Of a DNA stretch of 64,000 bases, positions 11,519-22,850 are shown piece after piece (position 1 is the first letter of the stretch; each line of letters opens with the position of its first letter). The translations under genes were made by a program, and so were the position numbers. Source of the stretch: Sipunculus nudus (Eukaryota; Annelida; Sipuncula; Golfingiida; Sipunculidae); contig CM049307.1 of assembly GCA_026874595.1 (NCBI GenBank), positions 8,701,579 through 8,765,578 on the forward strand, read 5' to 3'. The notes beneath the pieces were generated by a model. That model had not been told where the DNA came from. It saw nothing but the letters and a program-made list of their open reading frames with translations, and searched no databases.

Positions 11519-13223
11519 CTTTTTATGCCCCCGCCACAAAGTGGCCGGGGCATATAGTTTTACCCATGTCCGTCCTTCTGTCATTCAGTCATTCCGAAAT
11601 CAAACAGTTATACGGACTTTTTTTCGCAATGCCTGCAGATATTGGCCTGATTTTTGGTGTGTGGGCAGATAATGACCAGTTACAGATCGAGTTTGCTTTC
11701 CTCCCAGTTGACTTACTTTTGACCGTTTTACGGCTCCTTAACTTAGAAAATTTCATGAAAAATAGAAATTTTCATGACAATTACACATGTACGGACTTTT
11801 GTTCGCAATGCCTGCACATATTGGCCTGATTTTTAGTGTGTATGCAGATATTGACTAGTTACAGGTCGAGTTCGCGTTTCGTCCCAGTTGACCTACTTTT
11901 GACTGTTTTACGGCTCCTAAACATAGAAAATTTCATGAAAAATAGAAATTTTCATGACAAATACACATGTACGGAATTTTGTGCGCAGTGCCTGCAGATA
12001 TTGGCCTGATTTTTGGTGTGTGGGCAGATAATGACCAGTTACAGATCGAGTTCACGTTTCGTCCTGGTTGACCTACTTTTGATTGTTTTACGCCTCCTAA
12101 ACATAGAAAATTTCATGAAAAATATAAATTTTCATGACAAATGTACATGTACAGCCGTTTTTAGACCTCAGCTTATAGGCTGATGGGCTATTGTCGTCAC
12201 CCAAGCTGTCCGTCTATCCGTCCGTCCATCTGTCTGTCCGGTGTCCGTCCGTCTGTCCGTTCCGCGTCTGTTAACTTTTACCTTGTGAGCAGGATATCTA
12301 TAAAAGGATTCACTATTGGAATTTTATTTCATCAGTGAAGATGTATATCGATAAAATTGAGATTAAGTTCGAAGATGGGTGACCTTGACCCATTATTCTA
12401 CATTTTAGAGCTGATTATAGAAAAACACTCAGAAGCTTATATCTCAGGAACCATTGTATGGATTTTCACAAAACTTACTATGATCATTGGGACTGATGGT
12501 CTGTACTTGCTGCACAATTTTGGTGGCGCCACCTGCAATTTCTGACTTTTTTATGAAATTTTATCAGATTTTTCAATTTTGGCCTTTTGTGCAGGATATC
12601 TCCAAAGGTAATTAACACAGGAACTTCATTACTTCAGTGCTATTTCATTATATTTACAAAATCTTGGTCAAGTTCAAAGATGGGTGGTCTTGACCTACTT
12701 GTCAAGGTCACAGAGCTTGGTATAGAAAAAAACGTAGGAGCTTATTTCTCAGGAAGCATTTGGTGAATTGTTATGAAACATGGTACATACCTCTCCAATT
12801 AAAATTTATAACTGATTATCAGCTTTTGCTAATATTCTAGTTTCGCAATGCAATGCTTACAGATACTGGCCTAATGTTTGGTCTGTGGGCGTATAATGAC
12901 CACTTACAGACCGAGTTTGCGTTTCATCCCAGTTAACCTATTTTTGACCACATGACAGATCCTGAACATAGAAAATTTCATGAAAGACAGAATTTTTAAG
13001 AAAAATGCACATGTATGGACCTTTTTCACAATGCCTGCAGATACTGGCCTGATTTTTGGTGTGTTGCTTGATAATGACCCGTTACAGATCGAGTTGCATT
13101 TTGCCCTTGTTGACCTACTTTTGACCATACAACACCTCCTGAACTTAAAAAATTTTACAAAATTTAACAAATGTTTCTAACTTGCCCCAGGCGGGGGCAT
13201 TCGTGTCGTTCCGACACATCTAG
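11519..13223 (+). mobile_element. Helentron/pearl-like non-autonomous element with tandem core
   Basis: The left end carries a GC hairpin (11526-11552: GCCCCCGCCAC, AAA, GTGGCCGGGGC). The body has about five tandem core units of about 178 bp, each with CTGCAGATATTGGCCTGATT or a variant. The right end has GTGTCG-TTC-CGACAC (13203-13217), then AT and CTAG (13220-13223), followed by T. A 3' hairpin next to CTAG and insertion into a T run fit Helitron2/Helentron derivatives such as bivalve 'pearl' elements. There is no Rep/helicase frame. A second family with GTCCGTCC runs and a GGTGGCGCCACC motif (about 12155-12835) is nested between core units. An inverted copy lies at 41548-42537. Confidence 0.75.
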
Positions 13224-14800
13224 TTTTTGTCAGGGATATAACATTATCAATCAAGATTCAATTGTATACCCAAATTTAGTTCTGAATTTTTCAAATTTTA
13301 TAGTTATTAGTATAAATATAAAATCAGTACCTGAAATTTTGCCTAATTTTGATCATTGCGTGTTTGTTTCCTGTAAGCACTGTTGATATAATTTTCATAT
13401 CATGCAGAAATAAGGATTTCAACTTGTTAGTTTTGAAAGTTGAAAGAAATTGGCCAAAAATTGTAGCTTTAATTAAAGTTTTTTATGAGACTATGTCAGA
13501 CCCAGGCTCTACCCAGCCCCTTTTCAGGTACCTGTATGTTCTCTTCTTGACCTTTCAGGCCAATTATGCACGCTTGATGTGGGGCATATACTTGCAGCCG
13601 GGCAGCTTATTGCTGGCCATAGCTGATCCAGGTGGCCCACCAAGCTCATCTATTAGTTGTTTAGACCAACAGCATAACAATAAACAATGAATAAATAAAT
13701 TTTATAGGTCTATAATAACAAATTTAAAAATAATCAATAGAAAAGGAATTTGACAGTTGATAAGTAGCAGGGAATTACCTTGCAGTTACTGATGTTTTAT
13801 GGATTTTGTATGGATTGATGAAAATGTATTCCAAGTAACACCACTGAGTCACCTATGGTATTTTTCTTTTCAATTTTAATAATGAAAAAAAAAATAAATA
13901 AATTATATTGTTCTATACTATTAGGGATTATATGAAGGAAATTAATCATTGACAAAGATGCAGTAGATAATATAAATCTAAATTCTTAGGGCTTTTCCAA
14001 GTGTTTCAGCTTGTTAATTTACATTTATTTCAAAATTTAAAAAAAAAAGTTAAAATGTCAAAATTTTTAAATTTTACTCAGACAGGTACTGATTCAAGAT
14101 GATTACTGATGACATTCAGACACTGGGTTGTAACAGCTGTCACAAGACTGTAAATAATCAAAATTTATATTACTGGTTCCTATATTTCAGTTTATAAAAT
14201 TAAACATGCCCATCTCTAGTTTTCTCCTTCTATAGGGTGTTCTTATCCTTGGGTTATTTTTTAAACATATAATGGTTTCATAGCTGAGATACTTCAAACT
14301 TTTTTCTGATACTTTTTTTTTTTAATAAAAAAATTAAATAGGATAAAAAATCAGATCTTAGACAAGTTCTCATTATGATTTCTGTAATGTTTCTGTAATT
14401 GTCAATAAAGACTCTTGCTACGTCTAGTGCATAGATTGATGTGAAGGTAGTCCAAGGTGAATATTATAGTTTCATTTTTTGAATATAAATAAAATTAATA
14501 AAACCAGGTACTTATGATCATTATTAAAATTTGTGATATTTGTTTATTCTGGATTCTCAAGAACTTTGTTTGGCTGAAACTGAATAAATACCAGACAAGG
14601 TGCAGTACTTTGCAAATGTATTTGAATGCAAATATGAATATGTATTCCATAATTTCATGTAGAAGGATAGTAATACAGGTCAAAATGAAAGTATTTGAAT
14701 ACAAATGCATTCATGAATATATTCTATAATATTATTTTCAAAATCATTTATTTCAATAATATTATTAAAAAAATCTTTGATGAAGAAAAAAAAAACAGAA
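13224..14800 (+). mobile_element. Long dispersed element, right part (inverted copy at 58250-59460)
   Basis: From TTTTTGTCAGGGATATAACA onward this stretch can be followed, with many small differences, in the reverse complement of 59460 down to about 58250. Shared landmarks include GAAATTGGCCAAAAATTG, GGTGGCCCACC-type sequence after a CTGATCCAGGTG motif, a TGATCATTATTAAAAT block, and GTACTTATGATCATTATT near 14510. No intact protein is encoded. The class is unknown. Confidence 0.65.
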
Positions 14801-14814
14801 GACACTGTTATTTT

Positions 14815-16400
14815 TAGCCAACCTGTGTGCTTGTGCGATGGTGTGGCGGCGTCCGTCGGCTGTTGACCGTCGTCTGTACGTTAACCTATACTATCTTGAA
14901 AATGGCAAGAGTTAGCATCACGAAATTTTATGCAAAAAATTAGTCTTAAAAAAAACTCTATCGGATTTTGCTTATTTTTTAGCCCAGCTGACTATAAACC
15001 ATCTGAGCTATAGCGATCACTCTTTGTCCGTCGGCTGTCCGGCCATCCGGCCGTCTGTCCGTTAACAAGGCACAAATCGTAACCGCTGGACCTGGAATCT
15101 TCTTACTTTACATATAGAGAGGTCCATGAAAAATCTCCTTGGAAACCTGGAATTAGGTCTCTGTTACCCATATCCTTCGAGCTATTTGGGTCCCAAAGTA
15201 CCCCACAGAATAGTAAAAAATTTCATACAAAAACTTCAATATCTCATTAACTACATCACTGATGGTCATGATTTTTGGCATACATATTGATCATGAGATG
15301 TTCCATCAGTTCCTGCAGACTGGTGGCGCCACCTGTATTTTTTTTTTTTTTTTTTTTCTCAATTTTTGTGACCTTTAAAAATGTGGACATCTGTTAACAG
15401 GGCACAAATCGTAAAGACTGGACCTAGAATCTTCATTCTTGAGATTCTAAGAGACTTATGAAAAGTGTCCATGGAAACCAGAAATTAGGTCTCTGTTACC
15501 CATATCCTTTGAGCTATGTGGCCCCAAAGTAACCCCCCGAATAGTGAAAAATTTCATACAAAAACAATATCTCATTAACTACATCACTGATGGTCATGAT
15601 TTTGGCATACATATTGATCATGAGATGTTTCATCAGTTTCTGCAGACTGGTGGCGCCACCTGTATTTTTCGATTTTTTAACGAATTGTTTTCTCTATTTT
15701 TGAGACCTTTAAAAATGTGAACATCTGTTAACAGGGCACAAATCGTAAATATTGGACCTAGAATCTTCATTCTTGAAATTCTGAGAGACCTATGAAAAGT
15801 CTCCATGGAAACCAGAAATTAGGTCTCTGTTACCCATATCCTTCGAGCTATGGGGCCCCAAAGTACCACCCAGAATAGTCAAAAATTTCATTAAAAAAAA
15901 CTTCAATATCTGATTAACTACATCACTGATAGTCATGATTTTTGGCATACATATTGATCATGAGATGTTTCATCAGATTCTGCAGACTGGTGGCGCCACC
16001 TGTATTTTTCAAATTTTTACAATTTTTTTCTCTATTTTTGAGACCTTTAAGGATGTAGTTATCTGTCAAAAGGGTTCAAATTGGACCTAGAATCTTCATT
16101 CTTGACACACAGGGAAACCTATGAAAAGTCTCCAAGGAAACCTGAAATTAAGTCTCTGTTACCCCCACCTTTGAGCTATGGCACTCAAAAGTACAGCTCA
16201 AAATAATTGAAAATTTGATACAAAAGCTGAAGTATCTGAACAACTAATGCAGAGATCACCATAATTGTTTGTATGGATATTGATCATGGAGTGTTTCATC
16301 ATTTTCTGCAGCCTGGTGGCACCACATATATTGTCATTCAAACTTAGTAAACTTTGATTTTGCAGTTGTCAAAATCTGGATTCATGAAAATAATGCAGCT
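14815..16400 (+). mobile_element. Dispersed repeat with four tandem ~330-bp units
   Basis: After a GTCCGTCGGCTGT-type microsatellite and the terminal block TTAGCCCAGCTGACTATAAA (near 14980) come four units of about 330 bp. Each has GGGCACAAATCGTAA, TTAGGTCTCTGTTACCCATA and TGATCATGAGATGTT. Three units carry an exact GGTGGCGCCACC palindrome (15322-15333, 15649-15660, 15989-16000) and the fourth a decayed one. A two-unit inverted relative is at about 53800-54850. No protein coding is seen. Confidence 0.75.
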
Positions 16401-18104
16401 ATACCAGATCTAACCATCTCATCAGTCAACCCTCAGAAAACCAAATTATATATGTTTTTATTTATGGAAATTTACAGAAGTCTTGGTTGTACAATGATGA
16501 ACTTTTTACCCTTCAACCCAGGCATGGTGTTTCTAAACATCAATGACACTACACATTCACTGCTCTCTCTCTCTCTCCCTCAGACAACCATGCATTTACT
16601 ACTCTCTCTCGCTCAGACAATCATATACATGTGAAAAAATATAAAGTTTTCAGTAGCCAGAGATGGTGAGATGGTTTCAAGTCGAAATTCTCAAGAAATG
16701 CTCGTTTGGTGGTACAGACTTAACATAATGATCATTACAATGGTGTCATATTAAAACCATCAGGTTTACATATACACAACTAGCTCTGGCATCATGCTGT
16801 AGGCCGACAGACCTGTGGCCATCTTTCATCAAACAGCTCATGGCATGTGACGTCATTAAGGTAAGCATGTCATGTCATAAAGAATGGCATGTGACGTCAA
16901 AAAGAATGGAATTAATGTCACTAAGAGTGGCATGTGATGTCACCAAGAATACCATGATGTCATTGTTCTTAGTGACATCATGTTATAAAATGTCACAGAT
17001 TACTGTATCATCACCAAGTATACTACTGTAGTAAAACATTAGACCTAACCCCATATAATGCCCATCTCCAGGTTTTGTGTGTTGGGTTTAACACAAAAAA
17101 TAAATTAATCACTTCAGACTGTTCACACTCCTCATCTAGATGTCACATTTGATTAAAATCAATGAAATCATTCTAATCTAGTTGACACAAACACAATCTA
17201 CAAAAAACAATACACTTGCTTCATGCAAGGTTAGTAACTTGAACTCTCAACAGCCACTGATAAGTTCATCATGATCATTTGATAATCAAACAACAAATAT
17301 TCTAAATACTGTCAGGATCCTAACAAATTATGAATTAATAAGAATCATGTAAAAATTTGTGCATTTAATCTGATAAACAGTGGCGGCACTGATAACTCAC
17401 CATGCTTACTAGAATATAGGTTCTTAATTATTACCTGCAAGTGATTCAATAGAAATAAACAAGACTGAATTTGTATAATATATTTTATATGTATAACCTG
17501 AACATATACCTTGTGACATTGAGAAGGGAACAACTTCAGTAAAAATAAAAAAATCACAAAATGGGAAGTATAACCTTTTTCTCATATAACCCATGTGCTA
17601 TTTGCATACAACAAGGCATAATGGCTTTTTATTTAATCTGCAATTGGCAAATTTTGGTCATTGTGATACTATGCAATCAAGGTGGCTTAGATTTTGCCAA
17701 CTTGAATTTGCTAGGCCACTTTAAATTGACCCAGCAGAACACTTTCCAAGGCACAATCCAGTCCAATCAATTTCTTTGAAAAATACTCCTACCTTTAAAT
17801 GAACTCTTACCTGGCAAAGATAATCCATGCACAGACATCTAGATTACCTGTAAAATACCATTAGAGCTTTTAAATGGGACAATTTTTTCTTTGATTTGTA
17901 TTAAATTTTCAGGTATTGACTTTTCCCTTGACTAGTATGACATTAAATGCCACATCGAAATAACAAGCAAATTCATTGCAATGTCCGTATAGAATGAAAT
18001 CTTAAATAAATGTGTGTGAATGTTAGTTTGAACTGGAGGTCTGCAAATATATCATTTAAAGTAACATATATTTATATAACCAATATATATATATATATAT
18101 GAAT
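16401..18104. other. Intergenic, no gene seen
   Basis: AT-rich sequence without domain-bearing frames. It holds CT-rich simple repeats near 16560-16615, the TGACGTCA-containing cluster listed separately, and an (AT)n run near 18082-18100. Confidence 0.5.
16838..16985. repeat. Short degenerate repeats containing CRE-like TGACGTCA
   Basis: About six imperfect units of 20-24 bp with the core GGCATGTGACGTCA. Two carry an exact TGACGTCA palindrome (cAMP-response-element consensus) and others have TGATGTCA, AATGTCA or GTGACATCA. The array is part direct, part inverted. Regulatory use is not supported by any adjacent gene. Confidence 0.6.
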
Positions 18105-20297
18105 ATAACTCAGCCAAGTTGACCATCAACTGTGAAATTTAAAAGATGTGGTTTGAATCAGATTTCCTTTGGAAATATTACTCAGCCAAGTTGACCATCA
18201 ACTGTGAAATTTAAAAGATGTGGTTAGAACCTGATTTCCTTGGGAAATATAACTCAGCCAAGTTGACCATCAACTTTGAAATTTAAAAGATGTGGTTAGA
18301 ATCTGATTTCCTTGGGAAATAAACCTCAGCCAAGTTTACCATCAACTATGAAATTCAAAAGATGTGGTTAGAATCTGATTTCCTTGGGAAATATAACTCA
18401 GCCAAGTTGACCATCAACTGTGAAATTTAAAAGATGTGATAAGAATCTGATATCCTTGGGAAATATAACTCAGCCAAGTTGGGAAATACAACTCAGCCAA
18501 GTTGACCATCAACTGTTAAATTTAAAAGATGTGGTTAGAATCTGATTTCCTTGGGAAATATAACTCAGCCAAGTTGACCATCAACTGAAATTTAAAAGAT
18601 GTGGTTAGAATCTGATTTCCTTGGGAAATATAACTCGGCCAAGTTGACCACCAACTGTGAAATTTAAAAGATGTGGTTAGAATCTGATTTCCTTGGGAAA
18701 TATAATTCAGCCAAGTTGACCATCAACTGTGAAATTTAAAAGATGTGGTTAGAATCTGATTTCCTTGGGAAATATAATTCAGCCAAGTTGACCATCAACT
18801 ATGAAATTTAAAAGATGTGGTTTGAATCTGATTTCCTTGGGAAATTTAACTCAGCCAAGTTGACCATAAACTGTGAAAATTAAAATATGTGGGAAGAATC
18901 TGATTTCCTTGGGAAATATAACTCAGCCAAGTTGGGAAATACAACTCAGCCAAGTTGACCATCAACTGTGAAATTTAAAAGATTTGGTAAGAATCTGATT
19001 TCCTTGGGAAATATAACTCAGCCAAGTTGACCATCAACTGTGAAATTTAAAAGATGTGGTTAGAATCTGATTTCCTTGGGAAATATAACTCAGCCAAGTT
19101 TACCATCAACTGTTAAATTTAAAAGATGTGGTTAGAATCTGATTTCCTTGGGAAATATAATTCAGCCAAGTTGACCATCAACTATGAAATTTAAAAGATG
19201 TGGTTAGAGTCTGATTTCCTTTGGAAATATAACTCAGCCAAGATGACCATCAACTGTGAAATATAAAAGATGTGGTTAGAATCTGATTTCCTTGGGAAAT
19301 ATAACTTGGCTAAGATGACCATCAACTATGAAATTCAAAAGATGTGATTAGAATCTGATTTCCTTGGGAAATATAACTCAGCCAAATTGACCATCAACTG
19401 TGAAATTTAAAAGATGTGGTTAGAATCTGATTTCCTTGGGAAATATAACTCAGCCAAGTTGGGAAATACAACTCAGCCAAGTTGACCATCAACTGAAATT
19501 TAAAAGATATGGTTAAAATCTGATTTCCTTGGGAAATATAACTCGGCCAAGTTGACCACCAACTGTGAAATTTAAAAGATGTGGTTAGAATCTGATTTCC
19601 TTTGGAAATATAATTCAGCCAACTTGACCATCAACTGTGAAATTTAAAAGATGTGGTTAGAATCTGATTTCCTTGGGAAATATAATTCAGCCAAGTTGAC
19701 CATCAACTATGAAATTTAAAAGATGTGGTTTGAATCTGATTTCCTTGGGAAATATAACTCAGCCAAGTTGACCATCAACTGTGAAATTTAAAAGATTTGG
19801 TAAGAATCTGATTTCCTTGGGAAATATAACTCAGCCAAGTTGACCATCAACTGTGAAATTTAAAAGATGTGGTTAGAATCTGATTTCCTTGGGAAATATA
19901 ATTCAGCCAAGTTGACCATCAACTATGAAATTTAAAAGATGTGGTTTGAATCTGATTTCCTTGGGAAATATAACTCAGCCAAGTTGACCATCAACTGTGA
20001 AATTTAAAAGATTTGGTAAGAATCTGATTTCCTTGGGAAATATAACTCAGCCAAGTTGACCATCAACTGTGAAATTTAAAAGATGTGGTTAGAATCAGAT
20101 TTCCTTGGGAAATATAACTCAGCCAAGTTGACCATCAACTATGAAATTTAAAAGATGTGGTTAGAATCTGATTTCCTTGGGAAATATAACTCAGCCAAGT
20201 TTACCATCAACTGTTAAATTTAAAAGATGTGGTTTGAATCTGATTTCCTTGGGAAATATAACTCGACCAAGTTGACCATCAACTGTTAAATTTAAAT
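18105..20297. repeat. 72-bp minisatellite, about 30 copies
   Basis: The unit has the landmarks AACTCAGCCAAGTTGACCAT, CAACTGTGAAATTTAAAAGA and TGTGGTTAGAATCTGATTTC, then CTTGGGAAATAT. Three units carry an extra partial copy (GGGAAATACAACTCAGCCAAG), a mark of unequal exchange. The array ends about 195 bp beyond the stop codon of the - strand phospho-lyase gene, so it may lie in, or just beyond, its 3' UTR. Confidence 0.95.
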
Positions 20298-20491
20298 GAT
20301 CCACAACATGAAAAATTGTTCACTTATACCATTACTCATTGAGTAATTCATCAATGTGTGGTAAAAAGCAGCATAATATACACATCAGTAACACACAGAG
20401 CTAACTGGTATATGCTTCAATAAATGCCATAACATAAACCCTGTTAATGTAACAATTCTGGTAACTGACAATGCATCTCAACACAACTCTA

Positions 20492-20750
20492 TCATTTATT
20501 CACCAGACCACTAATGAGCACAGCCTCGCTTGTGATCGGAGCGTTGGCTCCCTGTTTACATGACTGTAGATAAGCCTCCGTCTTTTGTTTCCTCGTATCT
20601 GATGCATCATTTTCAATTTCACTCAGTATGGTGTCTATTTTCTCCACCAGGTAATCGGCGTCTTGTAGGGAGAAGCACATAGGGGGCTTAAACTTGAGGA
20701 CGTTGCGGTGTGGACCGTCCGTGCTCAGGAGTATTCTCTCCTCTTTCAGT
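20492..20750 (-). CDS. PHYKPL-like: Phospho-lyase paralog 2, last coding exon (C-terminus)
   Basis: On the - strand an acceptor TTTCTTGTAG is followed by A CTG AAA GAG, giving [18 protein letters not shown], then [20 protein letters not shown], an acidic helix and a 40-residue tail ending LISGLVNK and TGA (20494-20492). The PPMCF box near the C-terminus is conserved in ETNPPL and PHYKPL, where it lies close to the active site. LLSTDGP...[11 protein letters not shown] is closer to what I recall of PHYKPL than of ETNPPL, so PHYKPL-like is preferred but not certain. The previous exon ends in AG, which joins to A as an Arg codon. Confidence 0.95.
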
Positions 20751-22760
20751 CTACAAGAAAAACTTTCATTCTTTTATTATGGTTATCATTGAATTTTTTG
20801 ACATTATGTACTTACCTGATTCTCTAAAACACCAGGATATCATGACATCAGAGCATTTTCTGTATTATTACATCTGCATTTTCTATTTCTATCACATGTC
20901 AATCCTCTGTGACATTAGAATTTTTCTGGTAAAATCAATATTGTTCCTGATGCCTTATATTACATTAACATGAACAACAGTAATACATTGTTACACATAA
21001 ATAGTCATAATAAAAAAATAATAACAGAAAAAGAACTATGGTAACCATTGTATTTGACAGTGTAGGACTGGGCAGATGATGAAGGTGAAAGTTGGTAAGG
21101 CCATGGGCCCAGACAAATTCAGCAGAAAGGTGCTCAAAGTGTGCAGTAAGGAATTGGCACCCATATTCACCCAGTTGTTTCAAATTTCCTTAAACACCGG
21201 ACATGTTCCAACCATTTGGAAAACTTCAGAAATTATACTGCTTGCTAAAAACAATTCCCCCCAAGGTTTTAAACAATTTCAGAGCATTGGCACTCACTGC
21301 AATTATCATGAAATGTTTTGAAAAGATAATGAAAGCGATGTTAAGCACACAAATTAAACAGCACCAAGACCCTTTACAATTTGCCTACACTACCAAGTGT
21401 AGTGTTGAGGATCCTACCATTCTGATCACACCAACATTCTAAAATTCCTTGATTCACCTAGTAGCAATGGAAGCTACTTTGCAAGTTAGCAAAAATCCTT
21501 TTTATAGATTTCTCTAGCCCTTTTAATATAATGCAACCACACTTGCTTCTTAAGAAACTTCTTAACATGAATGTCAGCCCATCTATCATAAGGTGGATAT
21601 ATAGCTTTTTAACATACAGGTGCCAGTTTGTCAGATTAAAGAATGTCAAATCTAAGGAAATTCAAACAAATACAGGTGCTCTACAGGGATGTGTTCTCTC
21701 ACCCATATTATTCACTTTTTATACCAGTGACTGCAGGGTAAACTCTGGGAGTGGTAAATTGATCAAATATGCCTATGACATGGCACTGATTAGCCTCTCT
21801 AATAATTCAGACTTAGATTATAGGCTAGAGGTACAAAGATTTGTGGAGTGGTGTGACATTAACTTCTTAGAACTCAATGTTAAGAAGATAAAAGAAATGA
21901 TTAACGATTAGAGGTTAGGTAACAAAAAACATGAACCTCTTACCATAAATGGCCAAACCATGGAAAATGTGACAGAATACAAATATCTGGGTACAATAAT
22001 ATATTACAAATTTAATTTTGAAGCTAATGTGCAAAACATTTATAAAAAGGCAAATATGAGATTGTTTTTCTGAGAAAACTGTACTGGATGAATGTTGATA
22101 TGAAAATAATGGAACTTTTTTATTTCTGTGATTCAGTCAGTGCTAACATTCTGCATTACAAGCTGGTTCGGAAATTGCAATACAGCATCCAAAAACAAAC
22201 TTGGACGAATTGTTCGTGCAGGGATAAAGTTGGGTCTCACGAATGTAAAGCTGCTGAATGAACTCTACTGCTGCTGTGTCACACGAAAGGCACAGTGTAT
22301 CAGGGCTGATTCTACACATGAACTGTCTTGTTTTTATGAAACTCTTGTGTTCAGGAAAAAGACTAAGGGCTGAACATTGCCACATACCAAGATAAGGAAA
22401 AGTTTCATACCTACTAGTATTAAATTGTTAAATGGTACAGAAAGCACTGTAATGTAAGTGATATAGGAAACGTATATATTTTATGTAGTATAGATCAGCT
22501 CACTCTTGCGTATGTATAATACCTGTGAAGTGCTATAATACCTGAGATATAATTAATATAATGCCAGTGATGTGCTATAATTGTCTGTGATGTGCTGTAA
22601 CGTCTGTACCTGATTCATGTACAATACCTTTAGGTGTCTATATATGTGCTGTAAATGCTTGCAAACTGAATTTCATGCCTTGCATGAAGAATAAAGGCTT
22701 ATCTTATCTTATCTTATCTTATCTTATCTTATCTTATCTTATCTTATCTTATGATAATAC
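20751..22760 (-). other. Intron of paralog 2, largely a LINE
   Basis: The intron runs from donor GTATTA (22760) to acceptor TTGTAG (20751). About 1.7 kb of it is an antisense LINE fragment; the rest (20751-21065) has no recognisable content. Confidence 0.85.
21066..22750 (+). mobile_element. Decayed non-LTR retrotransposon (LINE), 5'-truncated, (ATCTT)n tail
   Basis: Pieces of a reverse transcriptase lie in several frames: GKAMGPDKFSRKVLK at 21098, FEKIMKAMLSTQIKQHQDPL at about 21318, LLKKLLNMNVSPSIIRWIYS at 21543, and LQGCVLSPILF at about 21680. The YADD box reads YAYD, so a catalytic aspartate is lost. A 3' piece (WFGNCNTASKNKLGRIVRAG) follows at about 22160. The element ends with AATAAAGGCTT and about ten ATCTT repeats (22701-22750). 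Frameshifts and stops show it is dead. The clade is uncertain; the RT text and short tandem tail suggest a jockey/CR1/Rex-type LINE. It lies antisense in the phospho-lyase intron. Confidence 0.88.
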
Positions 22761-22850
22761 CTGAAGATGATATGCTGGCCCTCAGCTGTGGCTGGCTCTC
22801 TTGTTTCTCTGTTCTTTACCAAATCCACTCCAACAAACATGCCAGTACCC
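22761..22850 (-). CDS. PHYKPL-like: Phospho-lyase paralog 2, exon ([10 protein letters not shown] segment)
   Basis: A 90-nt exon between acceptor TCATTATAG and donor CAG|GTATTA. It encodes [19 protein letters not shown], then [10 protein letters not shown] and part of an Arg codon. This is the G(I/V)GLF(I/V)G(V/I)DL...TPAT.EA segment of the family's C-terminal domain. Phase: the first G completes Arg from the previous exon's AG; the last AG joins A of the next exon. The donor's +4 to +6 bases are weak (TTA), and a LINE tail starts 11 nt into the intron. Confidence 0.95.
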
